Of a stretch of 64,000 bases of DNA, positions 36,287 through 44,353 are shown one piece after another. Position numbers and translations under genes: made by a program. Position 1 is the first letter of the stretch. Every line of letters begins with the position of its first letter. The stretch is taken from assembly GCA_009838845.1 (NCBI GenBank), contig VXRD01000124.1, positions 79,228 through 143,227 on the forward strand. The letters run 5' to 3'. The notes under the pieces were generated by a model that saw only the letters and a program-made list of their open reading frames with translations, ran no database searches and was not told the origin of the DNA. Source of the stretch: Gemmatimonadota bacterium (GTDB lineage Bacteria; Latescibacterota; UBA2968).

Positions 36287-37063
36287 TTAGTGCAGGCCCA
36301 GATGTCTGAGCGCGTCTTTTGCGGCCATCTGTTGGGCTTCTTTTTTACTGCGCCCCTGTCCTTCGCCCAATCGATCGCCCTGAAGGGTTACTTCAATAAA
36401 GAAAATTTTTCGGTGATCTGGACCTTCCTCGGATATGGGCTGATATCGCGGATGGCCCTGTCCCGTACTTTGCGTGTGTTCGAGAAGCAGGCTTTTGAAG
36501 TTGAGATAGTTGCCGTCGGCGAGGATTTCTTCAACATTGGTTAGAATTGTGCGTTCGACAAATGAGCGGGCAGCTTCAAGCCCACCATCGAGGTAAATCG
36601 CACCTAAGAGCGCTTCAAAAGCATCGCCGATAATTGAGGTGCGTTGGCGCCCGCCAGATGAGATTTCTTCTTTGCTCAAATAGAGATATTCTCCGAGTTG
36701 GATTTTGCGGCCTTTTTCGGCCAGGACGACCTTGCTGACGAGCAGAGACTTGATCTGTGTGAGTTCGCCTTCTCTTTTATTTTTAAACTGATTGTAGAGA
36801 TGTTCTGTCACAATGAGATCGAGCACGGCATCGCCCAAAAATTCCAGGCGTTCGTTGGAAGCAATGCTGCCTTCTTGAGTGACGTAAACATGGGACCGGT
36901 GTTTAAGGGCTTGTTCGAGTAAAGCGGTATTGGAAAAGGTATAACCGAGTTTGCGTTGGAGTTCTTCCTGGGAACGCACTCTGACGCCCGCGGACCAGCG
37001 TCTGATTGTTTGTAAGACGGTTCCGAGTCGGATAAAACCGCCCCCTTTCAATTCACGTAGCAT
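36287..37063 (-). CDS. rnc: Ribonuclease III
   Basis: A 258-residue double-strand-specific endoribonuclease for rRNA and mRNA processing. The catalytic signature NERLEFLGDAVLDL (near residue 68) and the second acidic site around GDAFEALLGAIYLDGG (near 147) are intact. A C-terminal double-stranded-RNA-binding domain (FIEVTLQGDRLGEGQGRSKKEAQQMAA) follows. The acpP-fabF-rnc gene order is the common one. The first 30 residues are longer than usual. Confidence 0.96.
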   Translation of the reverse strand: MLRELKGGGFIRLGTVLQTIRRWSAGVRVRSQEELQRKLGYTFSNTALLEQALKHRSHVYVTQEGSIASNERLEFLGDAVLDLIVTEHLYNQFKNKREGELTQIKSLLVSKVVLAEKGRKIQLGEYLYLSKEEISSGGRQRTSIIGDAFEALLGAIYLDGGLEAARSFVERTILTNVEEILADGNYLNFKSLLLEHTQSTGQGHPRYQPISEEGPDHRKIFFIEVTLQGDRLGEGQGRSKKEAQQMAAKDALRHLGLH

Positions 37064-37074
37064 GCATGGTCTCG

Positions 37075-38325
37075 TTAGTTGCGAAACTTACGCAGGATGA
37101 GTACTGCGTTGTGACCCCCGAAGCCAAAGGAGTTGCTGATGGCGATTTCAACGGGTATTTCTCGCGCTTCATTGGGCACGTAATCGAGGTCGCATTTTGG
37201 GTCGGGTGTTTCATAGTTGATCGTGGGCGGTACCACATTGTGGTGAACCGCCAGGGTTGCTGCAATGGTTTCAATCGCACCCGAAGCTCCCAGAAGATGT
37301 CCGGTCATGGATTTTGTCGAACTGACGGCGAGCTTTTTGGCCCGGTCGCCAAATACGGATTTGATGGCGGCTGTTTCTGCCGGATCGCCCACAGGTGTTG
37401 ATGTGCCGTGTGCATTGATATAAGCTACGTCTCCGGGATTGATCTGTGCCTGCCGCATGGCACGGCACATGGCGCGGGCACCTCCCTCACCGCCAGGTGC
37501 CATACCGGTAATGTGATAGGCATCGCCAGTGTAGCCAGTCCCCACTACTTCGGCATAGATAGTGGCGCCCCGTTGTGTTGCGCGTTCGAGTTCTTCCAGA
37601 ACAAGTCCACCGGCACCTTCTCCAATTACGAATCCATCTCGGTCTGCGTCAAAGGGGCGGCTGGCTTGCGTTGGGGCGTCGTTGCGGGTTGAAAGCGTTC
37701 GCGCCGCGGCAAATCCTCCGACTGACATTGGGGTAATGGCGGCTTCTGCCCCCCCTGTGATCATGACATCGGCTTCGTCGTCCCAAATTTCGCGGGCTGC
37801 ATTGCCAATGGCATGGGCTGCCGAGGCGCAAGCCGTGACGGTGGTATAATTGGGGCCTTTGGCACCGAGGTGAATGGATACTTGACCTGCGGACATGTCG
37901 GGGATCATCATGGGCACAAAAAGTGGACTGATGCGTCTTGGACCATCTTTGCGATAGGCTTCGTGCTGATCCTCAAAGGTTTGGATGCCGCCAATACCCG
38001 AGCCAAATACAACCCCGATGCGTTCGGCCTGTTCATTATTGATATCGAGACCTGCATTTTCTACGGCCTGAACAGATGCTGCAATGGCGTACTGGGTAAA
38101 GAGATCCATGCGGCGCTGGCTTCGAGGGTCAATGCCAAAGTGCGCTGGGTCAAAGTTTTTGATTTCGGCGGCAAACTGCACGCGGAAATCAGTGGCGTCA
38201 AATTTTGTTATGGGGCCAACACCTGTTTGTCCATTGCACAATGCTTCCCAATAGCTTTCCGTAGTATTTCCATTGGGGGCAAGTGCGCCCATGCCGGTGA
38301 TGACCACTCTGCGTTGTCTGTTCAC
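37075..38325 (-). CDS. fabF: Beta-ketoacyl-ACP synthase II
   Basis: A 416-residue condensing enzyme for elongating fatty-acid synthesis. The Cys-His-His triad is present: TVTACASAAHA (Cys about 169), NAHGTSTPVGD (His about 307) and KSMTGHLLGASG (His about 344). A perfect AGGAGGTC site lies 5 bases before the ATG. That site partly overlaps a strong hairpin that separates acpP from fabF. rnc follows after 11 bp. Confidence 0.97.
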   Translation of the reverse strand: MNRQRRVVITGMGALAPNGNTTESYWEALCNGQTGVGPITKFDATDFRVQFAAEIKNFDPAHFGIDPRSQRRMDLFTQYAIAASVQAVENAGLDINNEQAERIGVVFGSGIGGIQTFEDQHEAYRKDGPRRISPLFVPMMIPDMSAGQVSIHLGAKGPNYTTVTACASAAHAIGNAAREIWDDEADVMITGGAEAAITPMSVGGFAAARTLSTRNDAPTQASRPFDADRDGFVIGEGAGGLVLEELERATQRGATIYAEVVGTGYTGDAYHITGMAPGGEGGARAMCRAMRQAQINPGDVAYINAHGTSTPVGDPAETAAIKSVFGDRAKKLAVSSTKSMTGHLLGASGAIETIAATLAVHHNVVPPTINYETPDPKCDLDYVPNEAREIPVEIAISNSFGFGGHNAVLILRKFRN

Positions 38326-38336
38326 TAAATGACCTC

Positions 38337-38367
38337 CTGGAGGCTGGAGATTGGTTCCAGCCTCCAG
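38337..38367 (-). promoter_or_regulatory. Hairpin between acpP and fabF abutting the fabF ribosome-binding site
   Basis: CTGGAGGCTGGA (38337-38348) pairs perfectly with TCCAGCCTCCAG (38356-38367), giving a 12-bp stem with a 7-base loop. On the transcript it starts 8 bases after the acpP stop and ends inside the fabF Shine-Dalgarno sequence (AGGAGGTC at 38331-38338). With no U-tract it is better explained as an mRNA stabiliser or processing site, or a translation damper on fabF, than as a terminator. Confidence 0.75.
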
Positions 38368-38375
38368 TTTCCGAG

Positions 38376-38615
38376 TTAATCCAGACGCTCGTCTAAGTAT
38401 GCGATGGCATCGCCAACTGTTTCGAGCTTCTCGGCGTCTTCATCGGAAATTTCCATGTCAAATTCTTCTTCGAAAGCCATGACCAATTCGACTGTGTCGA
38501 GCGAGTCTGCGCCCAGATCGTCAATAAAATGGGCGTCGGCATTGACGCTATCGGCATCAACGCCGAGTTGGTCAACGATCAGGTCAGTAACTTTTTGTTG
38601 AATATCATCGGTCAT
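38376..38615 (-). CDS. acpP: Acyl carrier protein
   Basis: A 79-residue acidic carrier protein. The phosphopantetheine-attachment serine lies in [20 protein letters not shown], the canonical ACP motif, near residue 37. Acyl chains are carried on it through fatty-acid and lipid synthesis. It is 34 bp after fabG and is followed by a strong hairpin, a common way to raise ACP expression over its neighbours. Confidence 0.98.
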   Translation of the reverse strand: MTDDIQQKVTDLIVDQLGVDADSVNADAHFIDDLGADSLDTVELVMAFEEEFDMEISDEDAEKLETVGDAIAYLDERLD

Positions 38616-38649
38616 GTGAAGCCCTCCGTGATTAGTGTGTAGTGATTAT

Positions 38650-39396
38650 TTACATCACCATTCCGCCATCGACAACGAGAACCTGTCCGGTAATATAGGC
38701 CGCGTCATCAGAAGCGAGAAAGGCTGCGGCAGCGGCGACATCTTCGGGACTGCCGAGTTTGCCCAGTGGAATCTGTGCGATCAACTGTTCTTGTATTTTG
38801 TCGTTGAGTTTGGCGGTCATGTCCGTTGGAATAAAACCGGGCGCAATGGCGTTGGCCGTAATATTGCGGCTGGCCAATTCCCTGGCTACGGATTTGGTCA
38901 GGCCAATAAGACCCGATTTGGATGCGGCGTAATTGATCTGCCCTGCATTGCCCAGAAGCCCCACGACCGATGAGACATTGATGATGCGACCGGCTCGCGC
39001 TCTCATCATGGGACGGGTGACGGCTTTGATACAATGGTACGCACCTTTGAGATTGACGTCAAGAACTGCATCCCACTCGTCTTCTTTCATACGCATCAAC
39101 AAATTGTCGCGGGCGATACCCGCATTGTTGACGAGCACATCGATTTTGCCCCAGGTGTCGAGGACGGTTTCGACAAGGGATTCAACAGATTCGGCATTGG
39201 AGACATCGGTCTGTTGTACAAGGGCTTCACGGCCTTGTGCGCGGATTTTTTCGGCCACTGCTTCTGCAGCTTCTGTGCTTTGGCTGGCACATACGGCGAT
39301 GTTGGCCCCTTCGCGTGCAAGGCGCAGGGCAATGGCCTCGCCAATGCCGCGGGATCCGCCCGTTACAAGGGCTGTTTTACCTGCGAGTCGGTTCAT
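38650..39396 (-). CDS. fabG: 3-oxoacyl-ACP reductase
   Basis: A 248-residue SDR enzyme reducing beta-ketoacyl-ACP with NADPH. It has TGGSRGIGEAIALRLA near residue 13, NNAGIARD, catalytic Ser in INVSSVVG and YAASKSG (Tyr and Lys near residue 155). It ends with the typical ITGQVLVVDGGMVM. It sits in the standard fabH-fabD-fabG-acpP-fabF order, which separates it from the many other SDRs of similar sequence. Confidence 0.97.
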   Translation of the reverse strand: MNRLAGKTALVTGGSRGIGEAIALRLAREGANIAVCASQSTEAAEAVAEKIRAQGREALVQQTDVSNAESVESLVETVLDTWGKIDVLVNNAGIARDNLLMRMKEDEWDAVLDVNLKGAYHCIKAVTRPMMRARAGRIINVSSVVGLLGNAGQINYAASKSGLIGLTKSVARELASRNITANAIAPGFIPTDMTAKLNDKIQEQLIAQIPLGKLGSPEDVAAAAAFLASDDAAYITGQVLVVDGGMVM

Positions 39397-39423
39397 GGGA
39401 TAGTTACCTGTTAGTTGAACACT

Positions 39424-40341
39424 CTAAAGTTGTTCTATAGCTTCCAATGTGCCGGCTTCGTGGACCGGAATATTTCGGTCAATTCGGCGCAGGAGTCCCT
39501 TGAGCACATTGCCTGGCCCCACTTCGAGGGCTTCGGTCATGCCTTCTGCAATGAGTCGTTGCATGGATTCGGTCCAGCGAACCGGCGAAATAACTTGCTC
39601 GATCAACAGGTCTTTGAGCAGATCTGGATCGCGGGTGGATTCAGCAGTGACATTGGGTATTACGGGAATTTGCGCTTGAGCAAATGGCACATCGTCGAGC
39701 ATGTCGGTCAGTGCTGTTACGGCTGGCTGCATCAGGGCCGAGTGAAATGCGCCGCCTACGGGCAGGAGCACGGCGCGTTTGGCTCCCAGTGCTTTGGCTT
39801 TTTCGAGTGCTTCATCAACGGCATTTTCCTCGCCAGATAGGACCACTTGTCCGGGGCAATTGAAATTGGCTGTTGTAACATGGCCCGAAGAACTGAGGTC
39901 AGCGCAAAGACGAATCATTACGTCGTCGTCAAGACCGAGCACTGCAGCCATGGTGCCTGGCCGAATTTTTCCCGCGACTTGCATGGCATGTCCGCGAACG
40001 CTGACGACCCGAAAGCCGTCTTCGACGCGCATGACACCTGCTGCAACGAGGGCGGCGAGTTCTCCGACACTGTGTCCTGCAACGAGGTCGGGTTGCAGTC
40101 CCCGGCTTTTAAGTACTTCAAGAGCGGCAATGCTGTGGGCAAAAATTGCCGGTTGTGTGACTGCGGTTTGTTTGAGTGACTCGGCAGGACCGCTAAAGCA
40201 GAATGATTTGATGTCTATGTCGAGCACATCGTCGGCAAGATCAAAAATTTTGTGCGCTTCTGGTGCGGTCCTGTACAGATCGTATCCCATGCCAACAAAT
40301 TGGGAGCCTTGCCCTGGAAATAGGAAAGCTTTTTTTGTCAT
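39424..40341 (-). CDS. fabD: Malonyl-CoA:ACP transacylase
   Basis: A 305-residue acyltransferase that loads malonate on ACP. The nucleophile motif GHSVGELAAL (Ser near residue 91) and FPGQGSQFVGMG at the N-terminus are typical. The catalytic His is in VGGAFHSALM near 200. Its start codon directly abuts the fabH stop. Confidence 0.97.
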   Translation of the reverse strand: MTKKAFLFPGQGSQFVGMGYDLYRTAPEAHKIFDLADDVLDIDIKSFCFSGPAESLKQTAVTQPAIFAHSIAALEVLKSRGLQPDLVAGHSVGELAALVAAGVMRVEDGFRVVSVRGHAMQVAGKIRPGTMAAVLGLDDDVMIRLCADLSSSGHVTTANFNCPGQVVLSGEENAVDEALEKAKALGAKRAVLLPVGGAFHSALMQPAVTALTDMLDDVPFAQAQIPVIPNVTAESTRDPDLLKDLLIEQVISPVRWTESMQRLIAEGMTEALEVGPGNVLKGLLRRIDRNIPVHEAGTLEAIEQL

Positions 40342-41334
40342 TTAATAAGCCCAGGTTAGCAGGGTGCTGCCCCAGGTATATCCCGCACCGGCACTGGCGA
40401 GCAGCACATTGTCACCGCGGCTGAGACGGCCCTGTTCGACTGCTTCAGACAGGCCAATGGGAATAGTGGCAGCCGAGGTGTTGGCATAGCGGTCGATATT
40501 GACTACAACGCGATCTTTGGGTATATCTGTGCGTTTAACACAGGCGTCGATAATGCGCTTGTTGGCCTGATGTGGCACAAAAAGCGCGATGTCTTTGCCG
40601 ACAAGGCCGTTGCGTTCGAGGATTTGAGCGGAAACTTCGGCCATCTTGGGAACTGCAAATTTGAAAACTTCGCGACCATCTTGATAAATATAGTGCATTT
40701 TCTTATCAACGGTTTCACGAGAGGCCGGAAGCAGACTGCCGCCAGCGGGTTGTCGCAGATGTTTTACGCCGCTGCCATCAGAATAGAGAATAAAGTCTTT
40801 AAGCCCCAAACCGGGTTCGCCGGGTTCGAGTAAAACCGCGCCCGCGCCATCGCCAAAGAGCACACAGGTCTCGCGGTCGGTGTAGTCTGTGATGCTGCTC
40901 ATTTTGTCGGCCCCAATGACGACCACGCGTTTGTGTGCGCCCGTTTCAACAAATTGCCCTCCCACCATTAGGGCATATAGAAAACCGCTACATGCTGCCG
41001 ATAGGTCGAAAGCCCAGGCATTTGCGGCACCAATTTGGTCCTGTACCAGACAGGCTGATGACGGAAATACCATGTCGGGGGTGATGGTCGCAACGATGAT
41101 CAAGTCGATATCTCTGGCATCGAGTCCTTTGTTGTGCAGAATGGCTTCCATAGATTTTAGAGCCATAAAAGATGTGCCCAACCCCTCGTTGAGGATGCGG
41201 CGTTCTTTGATGCCTGTGCGGGAGGTGATCCACTCGTCGGATGTATCGACCATTTTTTCGAGGTCGGCATTGGTCAGCTTTTGTTCTGGGACGTAGTGCC
41301 CCACCCCGCTGATGGTGGCTGTAAGGGGATACAT
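40342..41334 (-). CDS. fabH: Beta-ketoacyl-ACP synthase III
   Basis: About 330 residues from the ATG at 41334. Another in-frame start (TTG) lies 7 codons upstream, between the GAGGAG site and the ATG. The Cys-His-Asn triad is visible in DLSAACSGFLYAL (Cys about 114), VPHQANKRIID (His) and IDRYANTSAATIP (Asn). It starts fatty-acid synthesis from acetyl-CoA and malonyl-ACP. rpmF lies upstream with a 44-bp gap; plsX, which usually separates the two, is missing. Confidence 0.96.
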   Translation of the reverse strand: MYPLTATISGVGHYVPEQKLTNADLEKMVDTSDEWITSRTGIKERRILNEGLGTSFMALKSMEAILHNKGLDARDIDLIIVATITPDMVFPSSACLVQDQIGAANAWAFDLSAACSGFLYALMVGGQFVETGAHKRVVVIGADKMSSITDYTDRETCVLFGDGAGAVLLEPGEPGLGLKDFILYSDGSGVKHLRQPAGGSLLPASRETVDKKMHYIYQDGREVFKFAVPKMAEVSAQILERNGLVGKDIALFVPHQANKRIIDACVKRTDIPKDRVVVNIDRYANTSAATIPIGLSEAVEQGRLSRGDNVLLASAGAGYTWGSTLLTWAY

Positions 41335-41378
41335 GATAATTACTCTGCTCCTCAAAGTCTGCGCGGTGTTAGACCAAA

Positions 41379-41561
41379 CTAAAAGCCATCGGTTTCAATC
41401 ACTTCGCGCCCATTGTAATAACCGCAATTTCCACAGACCCGATGGGGTATTTTTTGATACCCGCAGTTGGGGCATTCGTTAAAGGTGGGTAAACGCAATT
41501 TCCAATTGGCACGGCGTTTACCGGTGCGAGAATTTGAACTTTTTCGTTTGGGGTTGGCCAT
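41379..41561 (-). CDS. rpmF: 50S ribosomal protein L32
   Basis: A 60-residue ribosomal protein, MANPKRKSSNSRTGKRR at the start and a zinc ribbon CPNCGYQKIPHRVCGNCG in the second half. The start at 41561 gives the usual length and N-terminus. It lies between the DUF177 gene and fabH. The DUF177-rpmF pair is conserved in bacteria. Confidence 0.97.
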   Translation of the reverse strand: MANPKRKSSNSRTGKRRANWKLRLPTFNECPNCGYQKIPHRVCGNCGYYNGREVIETDGF

Positions 41562-41590
41562 GGTGGTATCCTTTTTGATTAATGCTCTGT

Positions 41591-42106
41591 TTACTGTTCG
41601 CTTTCTTTGAGTGCGCGGAGAGCATCCCAACGCGGGTCAGGGCTCTTTTCACTCTCGTATTCCAGCAATTCGTGGGGATCTTGCTCATAGCGTTCACAAG
41701 GGCCAGAAGGCGATGCAGCGCAGGTTGGGATCATGGGTAGTTCAAGCAAAATATAATCTTTTACGTCATTGCCAAGGTCTATTTCGCCGGGTTCTTCATT
41801 GAGCCAGATCAGCGTTTCGTCATCGTCATCGTCCATCTGGTCGGGACGACCCTTTTGAAAGATGAATGTGTATGAGATGACGATGGGAAATTCAATGGGT
41901 TCCAGGCACCGCGCGCATTCGGGGCGCACCAGACAGGTGGTTTGCCCTTTGGCCGAGAGCGAGTCGCCGTATTTGTACACGACGAGACGGGTGTTGATGG
42001 CACCTGCAAATTGGGAGTCTTCTTCGGTAATGTGCAGGTCGGCTGGCGTTTCTTCAAACGCAAATTCGGTTTCGCCTTCCCGTATATCTCTCAGGTCGAT
42101 TTTCAT
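41591..42106 (-). CDS. yceD: DUF177/YceD-family protein (23S rRNA accumulation factor)
   Basis: A 171-residue acidic protein. The DUF177 cysteines are in CLVRPECARCLEPIE near residue 70, then a run of acidic residues around 100-120 and a C-terminal CAASPSGPCERYEQDPHELL. It precedes rpmF, as in most bacteria, where the protein supports 23S rRNA processing and synthesis of L32. Sequence is diverged but the layout and length fit. Confidence 0.88.
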   Translation of the reverse strand: MKIDLRDIREGETEFAFEETPADLHITEEDSQFAGAINTRLVVYKYGDSLSAKGQTTCLVRPECARCLEPIEFPIVISYTFIFQKGRPDQMDDDDDETLIWLNEEPGEIDLGNDVKDYILLELPMIPTCAASPSGPCERYEQDPHELLEYESEKSPDPRWDALRALKESEQ

Positions 42107-42123
42107 AAGGTAGGTGATCTCTT

Positions 42124-42522
42124 TTACCCAAAAAAGAAAGCCACTTCTTTGGCTGCGTTTTCCAGTGAATCTGAGGCGTGTACGGCATTGTTTTGAATAT
42201 TGGTTGCAAAGTCTTTGCGAATGGTGCCTTCTGCGGCTTCTTCGGGATTGGTGCTGCCAATGGCCTCGCGCAAAAATGCAACGGCATTGTCCCGCTCAAG
42301 TGCCACGGGCACACAGGGGCCAGAGGTCATAAAATCGAGCAGGTCGTTGTAAAAAGGCCGTTGGCGATGTACTGTATAAAATTCGGCGGCCTGTTGGCGC
42401 GTGAGGCGAACCATTTCCAGATTTACAATTCGAAAATTTTTTTCTTCGAGACGGCGAATGATTTCACCGATTACATTTTGTGCAACAGCGTCGGGTTTGA
42501 CGATGAGCAGGGTGCGTTCCAT
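42124..42522 (-). CDS. ndk: Nucleoside diphosphate kinase
   Basis: A 132-residue kinase that balances nucleoside triphosphates. It opens MERTLLIVKPDAV, and the phospho-accepting histidine lies in NNAVHASDS (residue about 117), where most family members have IHGSDS. The rest, including the Kpn loop region and MTSGPCVPVALE, is conserved. It is slightly shorter than the usual 140 residues. It diverges from the ether-lipid operon across a 217-bp gap. Confidence 0.95.
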   Translation of the reverse strand: MERTLLIVKPDAVAQNVIGEIIRRLEEKNFRIVNLEMVRLTRQQAAEFYTVHRQRPFYNDLLDFMTSGPCVPVALERDNAVAFLREAIGSTNPEEAAEGTIRKDFATNIQNNAVHASDSLENAAKEVAFFFG

Positions 42523-42649
42523 GCATAAAATTCCATGTGAGAAATACGGCTTGTATCGGCTTGAAGATGGACAAGATAGGAGTTGGGCTTTTTTTTGTCA
42601 ACCCCATTTTTGATAAGGATTTGCGCTTGTGAACTGCGCGAGAAAGAGG

Positions 42650-42678
42650 TTGACATAAGTCCAATGGACTCCTTTAAT
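42650..42678 (+). promoter_or_regulatory. Sigma70-type promoter with a palindromic operator, ether-lipid operon
   Basis: TTGACA (42650-42655), a 17-base spacer and TTTAAT (42673-42678) form a near-consensus promoter facing the acyl-CoA reductase gene. The predicted start is near 42685, about 55 bases before the ATG at 42740. In the spacer is the 13-base perfect palindrome AGTCCA-A-TGGACT (42658-42670). A repressor bound there would block RNA polymerase; no regulator gene is adjacent, so its identity is unknown. Confidence 0.7.
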
Positions 42679-42739
42679 TGGGAAGGTGGTTTTTAGTGCT
42701 GTTGCGTTTTAATTTTTTTTGTGGATACCGGGGTCTTTT

Positions 42740-44344
42740 ATGAGTGTTGTTATTCCATTTTTGAACCACAAGGTTCTTTTTGTTACAGGTGCAACTGGTT
42801 TTTTGGCCAAGGGATTGGTGGGAAAAATCCTTTGCCATGCGCCAGATGTTGGGCGCATTTATCTTATGGTGCGCCCTCAAAGGCGGGGAGGGGGCAAGCC
42901 CATTAGTGCCGAAGACCGGCTGCAAAGGGAGATTTTGCAATCCAGTGCTTTTGCGCGATTGCGCGCAAAACTCGGGGATCGTTTTGACATTGTGATGCGC
43001 GAAAAAGTCATTGCGGTGCCGAGCGATTTGACACAAGATCACCTCGGCATGGACGCCGAGACATATACACAGTTGGCCAGTGAAGTCGATATTGTGATTA
43101 ACAGCGCAGCCAATGTGGTTTTCGACGCGCCTCTGGATACGGCGCTGATGCAAAATACGCTTGGGGCCAGGCGCGTTGTCGAATTTGCCAAGGCGTGTCG
43201 CGATGCCGTGCTCGTGCATGTTTCAACGGCTTATGTCAATGGACGGCAAAAGCGGATCATTTCTGAAGACGCGCCCGTGCCCGATCAAACGGTGGCACAA
43301 CAAATGGGAAATGGTCGCGCGCCCGATTATAGTCTGGATTCGGAAATTGAAGGTATTCTGGCGTATAGCCGCGAAGTAGAGGCGGCGTCGCGAAGTCCGG
43401 AGCGGTTTGCGGAATTTACGCGTTTGCTCGACCGGCAGAACCGGGGCAAGCGCGTTACAGCGCATCGGCGGGAACACCAGTTGGAGGCTTTGCGCCAGCG
43501 ATGGGTGCGAGAACGGATGGTGGCACGCGGGATAAAGCGCGGGCGAGAGTTGGGCTGGCACGACAGTTATTCTTTTACCAAGGCCATGGGCGAGCAGATG
43601 GTTGCCAAGACCCGGGGCGATTTGCCAACTGTGATCGTGCGCCCTTCTATTATTGAGAGCAGTTTGTCCGATCCAGAACCGGGATGGCTGGAAGGGCTAA
43701 AAGTGGCCGATCCACTTATTGTACACTACGGCAAGGGGCGTTTGACGGATTTTCCCGCGCGTCCAGAAGCGGTTTTAGACGTTATTCCCGTGGATATTAT
43801 TATCAATGTGATTATCGGTGTTTTGCCTTCCATCCATGAAAATGCCGATTTGAAGGTTTACCATGTGACAACAAGTGCAAAGAATCCGGTGAAGGTAGGT
43901 GAGGTCGTCCAGTATGTGTACGAGTATTTTGTGAACAATCCAATGCGAGACCGCAATGGCAAACCCATTGCGGTGACGCCGTGGACCTATCCGACGCTGT
44001 CACAATTTCGTCGAAAGTTGCGCTATAAGTATTTGTTGCCCCTCAAAATTTTGCAACGGGCACTGAATTTGGTGCCGCTGGTCAATGTTTCAAAACGCAA
44101 ACGCCATTTGTCGATTTTGAATGCCACTTTGGAAAATACGCTGTCGCTTACCGATATTTACGGTTCTTATATTTCTCTGGATTGCGTATTTCAAAACGAC
44201 AATATGAATCAGTTGTTTGACAGCATGGATGCAGAAGATAGAGAAATTTTTAATTGTGATGTTTCGCGCATCGATTGGCCCTCTTACGTAAAAGAGGTTC
44301 ACATTCCCGGCTTGCAACGCCATGTGCTCAAGACAGGTGTTTAG
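42740..44344 (+). CDS. Fatty acyl-CoA reductase (FAR-type, alcohol-forming)
   Basis: 534 residues from the ATG at 42740. The Rossmann motif TGATGFLAKGLVGKIL (near residue 15) and the catalytic YxxxK in SYSFTKAMGEQ (near residue 281) are those of the extended-SDR FAR family. VHVSTAYVNG and VIVRPSIIESS are the other typical segments. A C-terminal FAR_C-like domain follows from about 400. It reduces fatty acyl-CoA with NADPH to a fatty alcohol, the alkyl donor for the alkyl-DHAP synthase encoded two genes downstream. Insertion RQNRGKRVTAHRREHQLEAL is like bacterial FARs. The acyltransferase follows after 9 bp. Confidence 0.88.
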   Translation: MSVVIPFLNHKVLFVTGATGFLAKGLVGKILCHAPDVGRIYLMVRPQRRGGGKPISAEDRLQREILQSSAFARLRAKLGDRFDIVMREKVIAVPSDLTQDHLGMDAETYTQLASEVDIVINSAANVVFDAPLDTALMQNTLGARRVVEFAKACRDAVLVHVSTAYVNGRQKRIISEDAPVPDQTVAQQMGNGRAPDYSLDSEIEGILAYSREVEAASRSPERFAEFTRLLDRQNRGKRVTAHRREHQLEALRQRWVRERMVARGIKRGRELGWHDSYSFTKAMGEQMVAKTRGDLPTVIVRPSIIESSLSDPEPGWLEGLKVADPLIVHYGKGRLTDFPARPEAVLDVIPVDIIINVIIGVLPSIHENADLKVYHVTTSAKNPVKVGEVVQYVYEYFVNNPMRDRNGKPIAVTPWTYPTLSQFRRKLRYKYLLPLKILQRALNLVPLVNVSKRKRHLSILNATLENTLSLTDIYGSYISLDCVFQNDNMNQLFDSMDAEDREIFNCDVSRIDWPSYVKEVHIPGLQRHVLKTGV

Positions 44345-44353
44345 GCTTCTCCC

